This document shows, piece by piece, positions 22,750 through 32,048 of a stretch of 33,141 nucleotides of DNA; the first letter of the stretch is position 1, and each line of letters begins with the position of its first letter. Where the stretch lies: positions 1 through 33,141 of the forward strand of contig CAMLNW010000003.1 in NCBI GenBank assembly GCA_946481495.1, read 5' to 3'. A program made the translations under genes and the position numbers. Origin of the DNA: an uncultured Actinomycetes bacterium. Lineage in GTDB: Bacteria > Actinomycetota > Thermoleophilia > Solirubrobacterales > Thermoleophilaceae. The notes under the pieces were generated by a model. The model saw only the letters and a list, made by a program, of their open reading frames with translations. It was not told the origin of the DNA and ran no database searches.

Positions 22750-23751
22750 TCAGCCGCCGTGTGCGGCGGGACCCTCGAGCCACTCGCGCATCGTCACGTG
22801 GCGCTCGACGTGCGCCTCGTCGTCGAGCTCGTGGCGCAGCTCACCGATCAACCCGTGGCGCTCCGCCACGACGCTGTGGCGGTGGATCGTCTCGAGGTTC
22901 TCCTGGCGCGCGAGTAAGAACGTCCCGTCGTCGAAGCCGCCGAACTCGTCGACGGCCTTGCGCGCCATCTCGCGCACGCAGTCCTCGACGAAGCGCGGAT
23001 GCATGTGCGCGTGCTCGACGACCTCGACCTCGTCGCTGCGCTTCATCAGCTCGTAGATCTCCGAGCTCATCGAGCCCTCGACGATCCGCAGCAGCGTGTG
23101 CGCCTCGATCTCGCGCGTGCAGCCCTCGACGCAGCCGACGTAGAGCCGCCCGATGCCGCGCTGGTTGTGCGTCGCGACCGGCACCGACGCCAGCACGCGC
23201 TCGATCTCGTCGTCGGTGAAGCCGTCGGCTGCCAGCCGCTCGCGCGACCGCTCGGCGACCATCTCCTGCGCGCACGGGCAGGCGGTCATGCCGTGCGCCT
23301 CGACGCCGATCAGCCGGCGCGTGCCGTGCTCGGACGCGACCGCGACGCCGAACAGGGTGTAGATCTCCTGAGTCTCGGAGCCGGATGCCGGGGTCCGCTG
23401 GCGCTCCGGGTAGCGCGCTGCGATCCGCACCTCGGCGCGCAGCGCCTCCTGACGGTCGCGCACCCGTTCGGCGATGTGCTGGGCGAGCGTCTCGGCCTTG
23501 AACGCCTCACCGAGCACGACCGCGTCGATCGCCTCGTTGACGACCTCCTCGAAGCGCGACATGTGCGCACCCTTCTGCTTCGGTCCGAGGTCGACGAAGC
23601 ACTCGATGTCGGCGAAGAAGAGCTGCTCATGGTCGCCGACACCGATCCGTACGACCTTCTCGACGCCGGTCACGCCGACGCGCGTCAGGCTGACGTGGGT
23701 CGCCGGCCGGCGCGCTTGGACATCGTCGTGGGGGATGGCGAGGTCGGTCAT
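22750..23751 (-). CDS. folE2: GTP cyclohydrolase, MptA/FolE2 (type IB) family
   Basis: 333 residues. It matches the type IB cyclohydrolases, which convert GTP to 7,8-dihydroneopterin triphosphate or, in MptA, to the cyclic phosphate. Seen: RVGVTGVEKVV (24-34), the invariant FVDLGPKQKGAHMSRF (52-67), metal-binding ACPCAQEM (157-164), THNQRG with H195, and HAHMHPRFVEDC (248-258). This is a route into folate or related pterins. Type IB enzymes can use metals other than zinc and often replace FolE under zinc limitation; no zinc-responsive operator is seen here. FolE2 and MptA cannot be told apart by eye, so the symbol is provisional. Confidence 0.88.
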   Translation of the reverse strand: MTDLAIPHDDVQARRPATHVSLTRVGVTGVEKVVRIGVGDHEQLFFADIECFVDLGPKQKGAHMSRFEEVVNEAIDAVVLGEAFKAETLAQHIAERVRDRQEALRAEVRIAARYPERQRTPASGSETQEIYTLFGVAVASEHGTRRLIGVEAHGMTACPCAQEMVAERSRERLAADGFTDDEIERVLASVPVATHNQRGIGRLYVGCVEGCTREIEAHTLLRIVEGSMSSEIYELMKRSDEVEVVEHAHMHPRFVEDCVREMARKAVDEFGGFDDGTFLLARQENLETIHRHSVVAERHGLIGELRHELDDEAHVERHVTMREWLEGPAAHGG

Positions 23752-24019
23752 GCCCAGGCCACGATACCGGGAGGCCGACGGGGGTCAGAACGGCAGGCAG
23801 GTCTGGTCAGACCGGGTGAAGTGCACATCGGCACGAAGTTGCTATCTTGGAGAGTGGCTAGACGCCTGGACCTCGCAGCAGGATCCTTCCAAATGGCTCA
23901 GCCCCTCGCGACAAAATCGCGAACGCCGTACAGAAGCGCCGATAGCCGTGACGAGGACCGACAGCCCTGGCTTGGGGGCGGGTGTCGAGGCCACTGCAAC
24001 TGCGTTTGAGGAGTAGGGG
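23752..24019. other. Spacer between divergent folE2 and rpoD
   Basis: 268 bases with no convincing gene. It must contain the folE2 promoter on the reverse strand and the rpoD promoter on the forward strand. An AT-richer stretch around 23837-23850 (TTGCTATCTTGG) is a possible promoter, but I see no convincing -35/-10 pair. Confidence 0.35.
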
Positions 24020-25171
<1,152 letters not shown>

Positions 25172-25192
25172 AGCTTCGGGGATAGGGGAACC

Positions 25193-25218
25193 GGACGGGC
25201 GCCACCAGGCGCCCGTCC
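25193..25218 (+). terminator. Strong hairpin after rpoD
   Basis: Perfect 11-bp stem GGACGGGCGCC / GGCGCCCGTCC with an ACCA loop. The following bases contain few T residues in a row, so it is a terminator-like hairpin of the kind common in GC-rich actinobacteria rather than a textbook rho-independent one. Confidence 0.65.
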
Positions 25219-25258
25219 TCGTTCTGGGGTCGTCCGAACCGGCATATATGCTGGTCTA

Positions 25259-25669
25259 GTGAATCGGCTCGAGCAAGGTGACTTCGGCGAGATGTCGGCG
25301 GCGGCCTGGTTCGCCGAGCAGGGAGCGCGTATCGCCGTGCCGTTCGGCCACAGCCCGGACTGGGATCTGATCGCCGAGCTCCCTAATCGCGTGGCACGGG
25401 GTCAGGTCAAGACGACCGGCTGCTATCGCAACGGTCGTTGGGAGGTTTCGATCTGCACGCGCGGTGGCAACCAAAGCTGGAACGGCATCGTCAGGCGGTT
25501 CTCGAGCGATCGCTGCGACTACCTGTTCGTGCACGTCGCCGACGGGCGCCGCTGGCTGATTCCTTCCGACCAAGTCGAGGGAGGAACCGGGGTACTGCTT
25601 GGAGGTCCGAAGTACGAGCAATATGAGGTTGATCGTGGACGGCCGTTCGCCGCCACGCTCACGGGCTGA
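25259..25669 (+). CDS. Small PD-(D/E)XK nuclease-like protein (PDDEXK_5 type)
   Basis: 136 residues. QGDFGEMSAAAWFAEQGARI is followed by VPFGHSPDWDLIAE and RVARGQVKTT, giving E11, D36 and Q49-x-K51, the pattern of small stand-alone nucleases related to archaeal Holliday-junction resolvases and group I intron-associated PD-(D/E)XK enzymes. The GTG at 25259 is exactly six bases after TATGCT (25247-25252), a TANNNT-type -10, so the message may be leaderless. It lies between rpoD and two tRNA genes. Activity and role are unknown. Confidence 0.7.
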   Translation: MNRLEQGDFGEMSAAAWFAEQGARIAVPFGHSPDWDLIAELPNRVARGQVKTTGCYRNGRWEVSICTRGGNQSWNGIVRRFSSDRCDYLFVHVADGRRWLIPSDQVEGGTGVLLGGPKYEQYEVDRGRPFAATLTG

Positions 25670-25700
25670 CCGCAGCCTCTAGAATCCGCGGTCGCTCCAT

Positions 25701-25783
25701 GGGGGAGCGCCGGAGTTGGAGAGTCGGGCGAGGCTGTAAACCTCGTGGCTATGCCTGAGGGGGTTCGAATCCCTCCTCCCCCA
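25701..25783 (+). tRNA. tRNA-Tyr(GTA)
   Basis: Acceptor GGGGGAG pairs with CTCCCCC, the anticodon stem CGAGG/CCTCG carries loop CTGTAAA (anticodon GTA), the variable arm is long as in class II tRNAs, and the T loop is TTCGAAT. The discriminator is A; CCA is not encoded. Confidence 0.93.
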
Positions 25784-25814
25784 TAGGCCCGCTCGCGCTA
25801 GGCTCCACCCTCGC

Positions 25815-25887
<73 letters not shown>

Positions 25888-25897
25888 CTGTACGACG

Positions 25898-25918
25898 CCC
25901 GCTCGCAAGGCGGGTTTT
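25898..25918 (+). terminator. Rho-independent terminator after tRNA-Thr
   Basis: Stem CCCGC / GCGGG with a seven-base loop, followed by TTTT. It lies 10 bases after the tRNA-Thr gene and ends the tRNA transcript. Confidence 0.75.
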
Positions 25919-26070
25919 CTGCTTCTAGGGTCGGCCCTTACACATCTGTGGAGGGGCTTTGGAAGCGATATGGAAGCGTAAACCTGAATTCGGGCCTCTC
26001 CGGGTTCGACTTCGCGCGTCTGGCGGGCCGTGCGGGTAGGCACGGGTGCGGCATCTACAGCGCGGGTCGC

Positions 26071-26388
26071 TCAGTCGAAGTTCTCGACAAAGAAGGCGCT
26101 GCCTTTGCCGACCAAGATCGGCAGTCCTCGCAGGGTTCCCCGGTTGGCCGTACAGACGAGGTAGAGGTCGCCGGCATCGAGGATGGCGAACACAGGCTCG
26201 TTGGTCCGCTGATCGACCTTCCCCACCTCGGCCGTGTGGCTCCCACCGTCGTGCTGGTAGTCGATCCGCTGGATTCGCTCGTCGCCCACCGTGCGGTCCA
26301 TGTTGTCCTCAGCGAACTTCTTGATGCCCTGCCAAACCTTCTCGGCTTGCTCAGGCGTGTCGGCGTGGGGAACGAAGAATTCGGCCAT
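26071..26388 (-). CDS. Hypothetical protein (105 aa)
   Basis: 105 residues from ATG 26388. It begins MAEFFVPHADTPEQAEKVWQ and contains DERIQRIDYQHDGGSHTAEV, EPVFAILDAGDLYLVCTANR and GLPILVGKGSAFFVENFD, an alternating helix-then-strand pattern without membrane segment or signal peptide. Small proteins with this start are, to my recollection, scattered in actinobacteria, but I know no function. It is divergent from the gene at 26444 and lies within what looks like an integration site beyond tRNA-Thr. Confidence 0.7.
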   Translation of the reverse strand: MAEFFVPHADTPEQAEKVWQGIKKFAEDNMDRTVGDERIQRIDYQHDGGSHTAEVGKVDQRTNEPVFAILDAGDLYLVCTANRGTLRGLPILVGKGSAFFVENFD

Positions 26389-26443
26389 CGAGCGAGGCTA
26401 ACCGGCGAGGCGGTCACCTTCACTAGTGCCTACGCTGCTAGCG

Positions 26444-26803
26444 GTGACCTTCGAGGAAGCTCTAGAGGTCGTGCAGGGGCTACCCGGCCGGATGATCGAC
26501 GCCTATGTCTACGTGCCCGACGACGGTGAGAGGCTTCACGTCGCATCGCTGTCGGGCGTGGTGGACCGGGTACATCGAGCCAGCGCCAGCCAGTCTGAGC
26601 GCTACTACGTGATTCTCAAAGACCACGGGGCGGCAAGCTGGAACGCGGTGCTGTTGGACCGACGCGCGTATGAGGGCTGCGAGGTCCAGGGGTCGGGCGG
26701 CACGTTTGAGGAAGCCGTCGCTGAGGGTGACGCGAGCGGGTCAACGTGGGAAATCACGCTGCGCCACCTAGGCGCGACCACTGAGATTCTGATCTACGTC
26801 TGA
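26444..26803 (+). CDS. Hypothetical protein (119 aa)
   Basis: 119 residues from GTG 26444 (MTFEEALEVVQGLPGRMIDA...). The frame is open to an earlier GTG at 26426, but TACGCT at 26431-26436 is a TANNNT-type -10 exactly seven bases before 26444, which favours a leaderless message from the later start. The protein is soluble, with mixed strands (AYVYVPD, YYVILKDH, STWEITLRHL). I recognise no family. It is divergent from the hypothetical gene at 26071. Confidence 0.6.
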   Translation: MTFEEALEVVQGLPGRMIDAYVYVPDDGERLHVASLSGVVDRVHRASASQSERYYVILKDHGAASWNAVLLDRRAYEGCEVQGSGGTFEEAVAEGDASGSTWEITLRHLGATTEILIYV

Positions 26804-26837
26804 GAACGAAGCCTCCGGCCGGTAAAGGTCCAGAGCC

Positions 26838-26865
26838 GAAGCTATGTGAAACAGTCCGTAGCTTC
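26838..26865. repeat. Short stem-loop upstream of the integrase remnant
   Basis: GAAGCTA (26838-26844) and TAGCTTC (26859-26865) are perfect inverted repeats around a 14-base loop. It might be a weak terminator or a binding site; nothing decides. Confidence 0.35.
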
Positions 26866-26867
26866 AA

Positions 26868-27131
26868 TTGTGGGTGATCCGGCCGCTTCACCCGGACGGG
26901 CCGGTGTCGTCAGGGTTAGTTCCTAGTTTCCACGGCTTCCGCCGTACGGCCGTGAGCCAGGCCATTGCTGCGGCGACTCCGCTGAGGATGTCTCATGGAT
27001 GCTCGGTCACAAGGACTCGACAATCACCCGTCAGGTCTGCATTCAGGATCGCGAGCGCCGAGCGTCGAGCCAGGATGCGCGACCGCTTGGAGGATCGGTT
27101 CGGATCGATCCTGAGCGGCGCCAATGAAGTG
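26868..27131 (+). pseudogene. Tyrosine recombinase/integrase, decayed C-terminal fragment
   Basis: Three frame segments together give the C-terminal catalytic end of a phage-type integrase: FHGFRRTAVSQAIAA (the H-x-x-R box, from 26928), then in the next frame SAEDVSWMLGHKDSTITRQV (26978-27037), then back in the first frame IASAERRARMRDRLEDRFGS. A one-base loss near 26972 and a two-base loss near 27047 explain the breaks. The codon at 27038 is TGC where the catalytic tyrosine codon is expected, so even the intact frame would be inactive. The N-terminal two thirds are missing. It lies 1 kb from tRNA-Thr(GGT). Confidence 0.78.
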
Positions 27132-27201
27132 CCTGACGACGTGATTGGCGGCGGTGTAGTCCTGACTTTGCCGGTGGCCGCGAACGCCGGAGGTATGACC
27201 G

Positions 27202-27438
27202 ATGACCAACGTAATCTCACCCGCATGGAGAAAGACGACCAAGTCGCCTTGTGCAACCGGACGCACGGTCGCGGACGTAATGCGTTGGCTCTACGAGCTG
27301 GGCCATCTTGACCTTTCGGCCCACGGTGCGCAGGCTCTAGGGGGGCGGTACTTCGATGTTGAGCGGGACGCGGATCGGCTGTCTGCCGACTGGCGCGAGT
27401 ACGCCCACACGGACCTTCTCTGCTGGGCGAGCGCGTAG
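27202..27438 (+). CDS. Hypothetical small protein (78 aa)
   Basis: 78 residues from ATG 27202, with GGAGG nine bases upstream. The C-terminal part (VADVMRWLYELGHLDLSAHG, then YFDVERDADRLSADWREYAH) is well-composed protein sequence; the N-terminal 20 residues are less so. It might start further in. It follows the integrase remnant and may be left over from the same element. No family recognised. Confidence 0.5.
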   Translation: MTNVISPAWRKTTKSPCATGRTVADVMRWLYELGHLDLSAHGAQALGGRYFDVERDADRLSADWREYAHTDLLCWASA

Positions 27439-27464
27439 TTGGACCTGGCGGCGGCGGTGAGCGC

Positions 27465-28082
27465 GTGACACCGATTCCTGTAGAGGTGCAGCAGTCGGAT
27501 CTAACCGAGGTCTTGAAGATCGCTATTCCGGCGGTAGCCGCCGTGATCGTCGGATTCATTGCTGCGGTCACGGCTGGTCGTAGGCAACAGCGCGCTCTCG
27601 CCGCCGAGCGGGAGAGACTGCAAGATCAACTAGCCCATGAGAGGGGTCTTCACGATCTCGACGGCCTTCGGGAGTTGCTTGACGATGCCTCCGCACTGAT
27701 GTTGGAGGCGGTCGACGCTCATAGCGATCTCATGAAGGCTGTTCGGGGCCAGAGTGGAAAGCTGAGCGGCGTTGCGTTTGATGAGGCGGGGAAGGCCCTT
27801 GAGAGCGGGAGGAAGGTGCAAAGCGCCTATACGGTTCTTGCCGGTCGGATGCTGGTCCATTTCGAGGTCGACGATCCGCTTTTTGTTGCCTTGAACTCGC
27901 ACCTCGATGTATTCGAACGGGGGATGCTGTTCTACCTCTCTGGTCCTCCGCCACCCGTGGAGTCGTTATGGCCCACCCTGAGCGATCTAATGAAAGAAGC
28001 AGGGGGATACGCCCAGGCTTTTAACGCTGAAGCCCGAATGCGTGTGGCTTATCTTCATCCTCAGGCAACTGAACGCGGCTAG
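27465..28082 (+). CDS. Membrane-anchored coiled-coil protein, hypothetical
   Basis: 205 residues from GTG 27465. One hydrophobic segment (about 18-37, VLKIAIPAVAAVIVGFIAAV) is followed by a basic, glutamine-rich coiled coil (RRQQRALAAERERLQDQLAH) and a helical soluble domain. This is a single-span anchor with a cytoplasmic domain if the positive-inside rule holds. No family recognised. It is only 26 bases downstream of the previous small gene and may be transcribed with it. Confidence 0.65.
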   Translation: MTPIPVEVQQSDLTEVLKIAIPAVAAVIVGFIAAVTAGRRQQRALAAERERLQDQLAHERGLHDLDGLRELLDDASALMLEAVDAHSDLMKAVRGQSGKLSGVAFDEAGKALESGRKVQSAYTVLAGRMLVHFEVDDPLFVALNSHLDVFERGMLFYLSGPPPPVESLWPTLSDLMKEAGGYAQAFNAEARMRVAYLHPQATERG

Positions 28083-28091
28083 GGTTTAGGT

Positions 28092-28178
28092 ATGGCCAAA
28101 CAATGTCCTCGTTGCGATGAGCCGGGCAAGTGCCGGCACTGTGCTGGTACCGGCTACCTATCCGACTCCGAGGTGTGA
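28092..28178 (+). CDS. Tiny cysteine-rich zinc-ribbon-like protein (28 aa)
   Basis: ATG 28092 to TGA 28178, with CPRC at residues 5-8 and CRHCAGTG at 14-21: two CxxC pairs, the second in a DnaJ-like CxxCxGxG context. Such a regular cysteine pattern in so short a frame is unlikely by chance. No ribosome-binding site stronger than AGGGTTTAGG precedes it. It lies nine bases after the membrane coiled-coil gene. If real, it would bind one zinc ion; a role cannot be given. Confidence 0.42.
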   Translation: MAKQCPRCDEPGKCRHCAGTGYLSDSEV

Positions 28179-28491
28179 GGTAGGTCATGGCGACCGGCGC
28201 GGGGGCAAGAACGCTCCAAAGATCAAGGGTGGTCGCGATCACGGGAAGAACCGAGCGCGACGGAGTGCGGCACCGCCTCCCGGCGGCAAAGCGCGATGGC
28301 GCGCGACCCGCGCAGACAAGGGCCAGTCGCGAGGCTAAGCCGTGAAGACGTTCTGGAAGCGACAGAACGCAACGCATGGCTATGAGCCGGCACCTGCCCG
28401 GCCGGCAGGAAGGCTGGATCTGGGTAGGTAGTCATGCGCTGCGACAGACCGCAGCAGCCGAGCTTTCGGCGGGAGTGCCGATCGCGTCCGC

Positions 28492-30162
28492 TCAGAACAG
28501 GGTTGCCGGCCTCGCCGGGGGTGCCGTCTGGCGGGCATCCTCGAGCGCGGTGAACTCGTCATCGAGCGCCGCGCTGACTGTTGTTCGCACGGCGTCCGCG
28601 CGCTCGTCGAGCAGTGCCGCGGCGCGGTCGAAGTCGAGCGTCCCGATCCCGGCGACCGGGATGCGGATGACCAGGTCGTCACTGGCGGCGCCGACCCAGT
28701 AGCGAGCCGAGCCGGCGGACGTGAGGGTTCCCGCGATGCGCGCTCCGACCCCGTAGGCGGCCGGCCCGACCATCGCGATGGCGAGGACGGCGATCGTCAC
28801 GACAGCCGCGCCAAGCCCGAGCGCGACAGTGAGGCTGATAGCCAGATTGTCGTCGACAGCCGTGGCTGGCGGGTTTGAGGGCGTGTTGACGATCCGCTCG
28901 GCCGCCGTCACGAACGCGAAGCCGAGCACCGTTCCCAAGAACTCGAACCTCGTGTAGTGGACAGGCAGGAATCTCCCCGAGTAGTCCCGCGCTCTGAAGT
29001 ACTGGTAGATGGCTATGACCACGAACAACAGGCCGACGGCCGGCGCAACCCACTCGTTGGACGCGCTGCGCTTGGCCGTGCAGAGCGACTCGACGGCGAG
29101 AGTCTCGCATCCGGTCGAGGTGACGATCGCGAGGCCGAACACCGCCAGGCCGGCTAGGTAGATGGGCGAAGTGAAGGCGCAGAATGCCATCACCGCGGGA
29201 GCACGAACGGCGCGTCTGACGAATGACGGCCGGGGCGCGGCATCGGCGACGGTTGCCCCGTCGGGGCCGGTCTGCTCGTCGAGCAGGAAGCCGAGCACGT
29301 ACGGATCGTCCTTGGTCCCAATCTGGCTGGCAGGCGCGACGCCACCGCTCATGGCGTGAGCCGCGCGAAACGACGGGTCCTTGTAGACCCAAGTCGGGAA
29401 GTTCGACCAGACGCCGCCGTCGAACAGGATGGTCTGCGCGTCGGGGTCCTCGTCGGCGGCGTCGACGTCGCCGGGCGGGAAGTACAGCGGGATCGCCGCT
29501 GAAGACACGGCGGCGCGGGCGACGCTCTCGTTCGGCGTCAGCTCATGGTGGAAGACGTGCTCGCGCTTGGTGACGGCGTCGACCGAGACGATGAACAGCT
29601 CGATGCCGGTCGCCTCGTACAGCTGCGCGAAAGTCACCGGCCGCGACCTTGGCCACCCGGTCCCGCGCCTCTCGTGGCCCGCGCGGATCGTCTCGTCAAT
29701 CCAGTACCGGATGCGACGCCGGAGCGAGTCGGGCCAGCGCAGCGGCGACAGCGACGGGAACCCTTGGCCGATGCTGGCCATATCGAGGTCGACTCGGCCG
29801 ACCTGCATGCGGAGGATCGCCTCGACCAGGAACAGCAGGAGCGTGCTCGACACGACGCGTGGCGGGTCGTCGCGCAGGCCGCTGAACGCTCTGAACAAGA
29901 TGCGCAGCGCCCTCGGGCGGCGCACTTGGAGCGTCGACAGCGCCTCGAGCGTCCACGCCCTGATCTGCACCGGCTCCGCGCCGGCCGCGACCATCGCCGC
30001 GGTCAGCGCGCCGGCCGACGAGCCGGCGACCGAGACGAACCAGATCCCGCGCTCGCGGACTGCCTCGAGCGCAGGCCCGTAGAAGGCTCCCTTGGCGCCC
30101 CCTCCCTCGAACACTCCGCACGCGAAGCGCTTCGCCTCCGCCTCCGCCTCCCACCAGCGCAC
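28492..30162 (-). CDS. Patatin-like phospholipase with membrane segments
   Basis: 556 residues. The patatin catalytic parts are complete: oxyanion loop GGGAKG (20-25), nucleophile elbow GSSAG (47-51, S49) and the dyad aspartate in DGG (248-250). After the lipase domain come about four hydrophobic segments (roughly 325-350, 370-390, 410-425 and 445-475), then a soluble tail, so the enzyme is tied to the membrane where its lipid substrates are. The GTG at 30162 is the only start near the glycine-rich motif. Acyl hydrolysis of phospholipids or neutral lipids is expected; the exact lipid is unknown. Confidence 0.85.
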   Translation of the reverse strand: MRWWEAEAEAKRFACGVFEGGGAKGAFYGPALEAVRERGIWFVSVAGSSAGALTAAMVAAGAEPVQIRAWTLEALSTLQVRRPRALRILFRAFSGLRDDPPRVVSSTLLLFLVEAILRMQVGRVDLDMASIGQGFPSLSPLRWPDSLRRRIRYWIDETIRAGHERRGTGWPRSRPVTFAQLYEATGIELFIVSVDAVTKREHVFHHELTPNESVARAAVSSAAIPLYFPPGDVDAADEDPDAQTILFDGGVWSNFPTWVYKDPSFRAAHAMSGGVAPASQIGTKDDPYVLGFLLDEQTGPDGATVADAAPRPSFVRRAVRAPAVMAFCAFTSPIYLAGLAVFGLAIVTSTGCETLAVESLCTAKRSASNEWVAPAVGLLFVVIAIYQYFRARDYSGRFLPVHYTRFEFLGTVLGFAFVTAAERIVNTPSNPPATAVDDNLAISLTVALGLGAAVVTIAVLAIAMVGPAAYGVGARIAGTLTSAGSARYWVGAASDDLVIRIPVAGIGTLDFDRAAALLDERADAVRTTVSAALDDEFTALEDARQTAPPARPATLF

Positions 30163-30222
30163 CGACGCAGGCTAGTTCATTGCCACAAGCGTCCGCAAGG
30201 GATCCCTGGGGAAGGGTCCCGT

Positions 30223-30248
30223 ACATACATTGCAGTACAATGCATATG
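30223..30248 (+). promoter_or_regulatory. Candidate PadR operator
   Basis: CATTG (30228-30232) and CAATG (30238-30242) form an inverted repeat around five bases, with flanking CATA and CATATG extending the symmetry imperfectly. PadR regulators commonly bind such AT-rich dyads next to their own genes. It lies 25 bases before the ATG chosen for the PadR gene. Confidence 0.45.
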
Positions 30249-30272
30249 GCTTCGAGCTATGCGAGGGCGGGC

Positions 30273-30632
30273 ATGAACATCAACAAGGATCTGGTCGCGG
30301 CATCGGCGACGCCGCTCGTGCTGGCGATACTCGCTGAGGGGGAGAGCTACGGATACTCGATCTTGAAGCGGGTGCGTGAGCTGTCCGGGGGTGACTTCGA
30401 GTGGACCGACGGGATGCTCTATCCGCTCCTCCATCGCCTCCTCCGGCTCGGGTACGTGACGACGGAGTGGCGGACGCCGCCCGAGGGCCGTCGCCGCAGG
30501 TACTACTCGATCACCGAGGACGGGCGCGCGGCGCTCGCCGAGCAGCAGCGGCAGTGGACGACCGTCACGCGGGCGCTGGATGGCGTCTGGAGAGATTCGG
30601 GCTGGCTGCCGGCGGCGCTCAGGGAGGCGTGA
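30273..30632 (+). CDS. PadR-family transcriptional regulator
   Basis: 119 residues. The PadR winged helix is complete: LVLAILAEGESYGYSILKRV, then DGMLYPLLHRLLRLGYVTTE and GRRRRYYSITEDGRAALAEQ. The ATG at 30273 is chosen because in-frame starts at 30240 and 30246 overlap the putative operator. The gene is three bases upstream of a permease-prefix membrane gene, a widespread pairing in which the regulator controls the membrane protein's operon. The effector is unknown. Confidence 0.85.
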   Translation: MNINKDLVAASATPLVLAILAEGESYGYSILKRVRELSGGDFEWTDGMLYPLLHRLLRLGYVTTEWRTPPEGRRRRYYSITEDGRAALAEQQRQWTTVTRALDGVWRDSGWLPAALREA

Positions 30633-30635
30633 CCG

Positions 30636-31979
30636 GTGGACGGCGTGGAATCCCAGATCGCTGAATGGCGGGCCTACGTCACCAGGGCTCCGGGCATCGA
30701 CGGCCGCGACGTCGACGAGCTGGACGCCCACCTGCGCGATCAGATCGCCGAGCTCGACGCCGCGGGCCTGTCAAGCGACGAGGCATTCCTTGTCGCCGTC
30801 AAGCGGATGGGCGACCTCGACTCCCTTTCCCGGGAGTTCGCACGCGAGCACAGCGGCCGGCTGTGGAAGCAGCTCGTCCTGAGCGGTGACGAGGATTCAG
30901 CACAGGCGTCGAGCGGCTGGCTCGCGGCGCTCGTCTTCGCCGTCGCCGCGGCGGTCGCGATGCAGATCGCCCGTCTCGCCGTGGGCTTCCCCGAGGAGGA
31001 GGGGGGTTGGCTGCTGCTGAACCTCGGCCTGCTCGTGCTGCCGTTCCTCGCTGGGTACTTCGCCCACCGGCGACGGCTCGACCTCCGGCGCTGCGTCTTG
31101 GCCGCCGCGCCGTTCGCGCTCGCCGCCCTCGTGGTGAACCTCTATCCGTTCAAGGCGGACTCGGCCACCGAGGTCGTCGTTGCGCTCTATCTGCCCGTCG
31201 CGCTGTGGTTTGCGGTCGCCTACCCGTACATGGGCGGCACGCTCCGATCGCACGAGCGGCGGATGGACTTCGTCCGCTTCACCGGCGAGTGGGTCGTCTA
31301 CTACGCGCTGATCGCGCTCGGCGGCGGCGTGCTGCTCATGCTCACCGTGGCGATCTTCGAGCCGATCGGAGCGAACCTCGGCGAGCAGGTCGTCGAGTGG
31401 GTGCTGCCGGCGTGCCCGGCCGGCGCCGTGATCGTCGCGGCATGGCTCGTGGAGTCGAAGCAGCACGTGGTGGAGAACATGGCGCCGGTGCTCACGATGC
31501 TCTTCACCCCGCTGTTCGCCGTGATGCTGAGCGCCGCCGCGGCGATCTACGCCGTGTCGGGGGTCGCCGCCGAGTTCGACCGCGAGCTGCTCGGCGTCTT
31601 CGACGCGTTGCTTGTGGTCGTGCTGGGGCTCGTCCTCTACTCGATGTCCGCGCGTGAGGCCGCACGGCCGGCCGGGCCGATGGACCGCGTCCAGCTGCTC
31701 GCCGTCGTGAGCGCCCTCGTGCTCGACTTGATGGTGCTGGGCGCGATGGTGGCGCGGATCGGCGATCTCGGGCTCACCCCGAATCGCGTGGCGGCGCTCG
31801 GCCTCAACCTCGTGCTGCTCGTGAACCTGGCGGGCGCCGCCTGGCTGTCGGCGCGCTTCCTTGCGGGACGGGTCGCCTTCCACCGCCTCGAGCGCTGGCA
31901 GACCTCCTACCTTCCCGTCTTCGCCGTCTGGGCAGCGACCGTCGTCGTCGCGCTCCCGCCGCTCTTCGCCTTCGACTGA
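30636..31979 (+). CDS. Permease prefix domain 1-containing membrane protein
   Basis: 447 residues from GTG 30636. Residues 1-75 match the permease prefix domain that accompanies PadR regulators (AEWRAYVTRAPGIDGRDVDE, then AFLVAVKRMGDLDSLSREFA). The rest has about eleven hydrophobic segments, among them ALVFAVAAAVAMQIARL and YYALIALGGGVLLMLTVAI, perhaps related to DUF4153. It is likely an integral membrane protein under control of the adjacent PadR; transport or signalling role is not established. Confidence 0.78.
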   Translation: MDGVESQIAEWRAYVTRAPGIDGRDVDELDAHLRDQIAELDAAGLSSDEAFLVAVKRMGDLDSLSREFAREHSGRLWKQLVLSGDEDSAQASSGWLAALVFAVAAAVAMQIARLAVGFPEEEGGWLLLNLGLLVLPFLAGYFAHRRRLDLRRCVLAAAPFALAALVVNLYPFKADSATEVVVALYLPVALWFAVAYPYMGGTLRSHERRMDFVRFTGEWVVYYALIALGGGVLLMLTVAIFEPIGANLGEQVVEWVLPACPAGAVIVAAWLVESKQHVVENMAPVLTMLFTPLFAVMLSAAAAIYAVSGVAAEFDRELLGVFDALLVVVLGLVLYSMSAREAARPAGPMDRVQLLAVVSALVLDLMVLGAMVARIGDLGLTPNRVAALGLNLVLLVNLAGAAWLSARFLAGRVAFHRLERWQTSYLPVFAVWAATVVVALPPLFAFD

Positions 31980-32048
31980 GGCGGCCCCGCGAGATCACCC
32001 CAAATGGGTGATGGGAGGGCATCGGGCTGTGGCATCGTAGGTAGCCCC

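Noticed and set aside
28117..28345. Two overlapping small frames after the cysteine-rich micro-protein (one basic frame to 28338, one from ATG 28187 to 28345)
   Set aside because: Both give arginine- and glycine-rich sequence without a recognisable domain, and neither start decides between them, so no gene is called.
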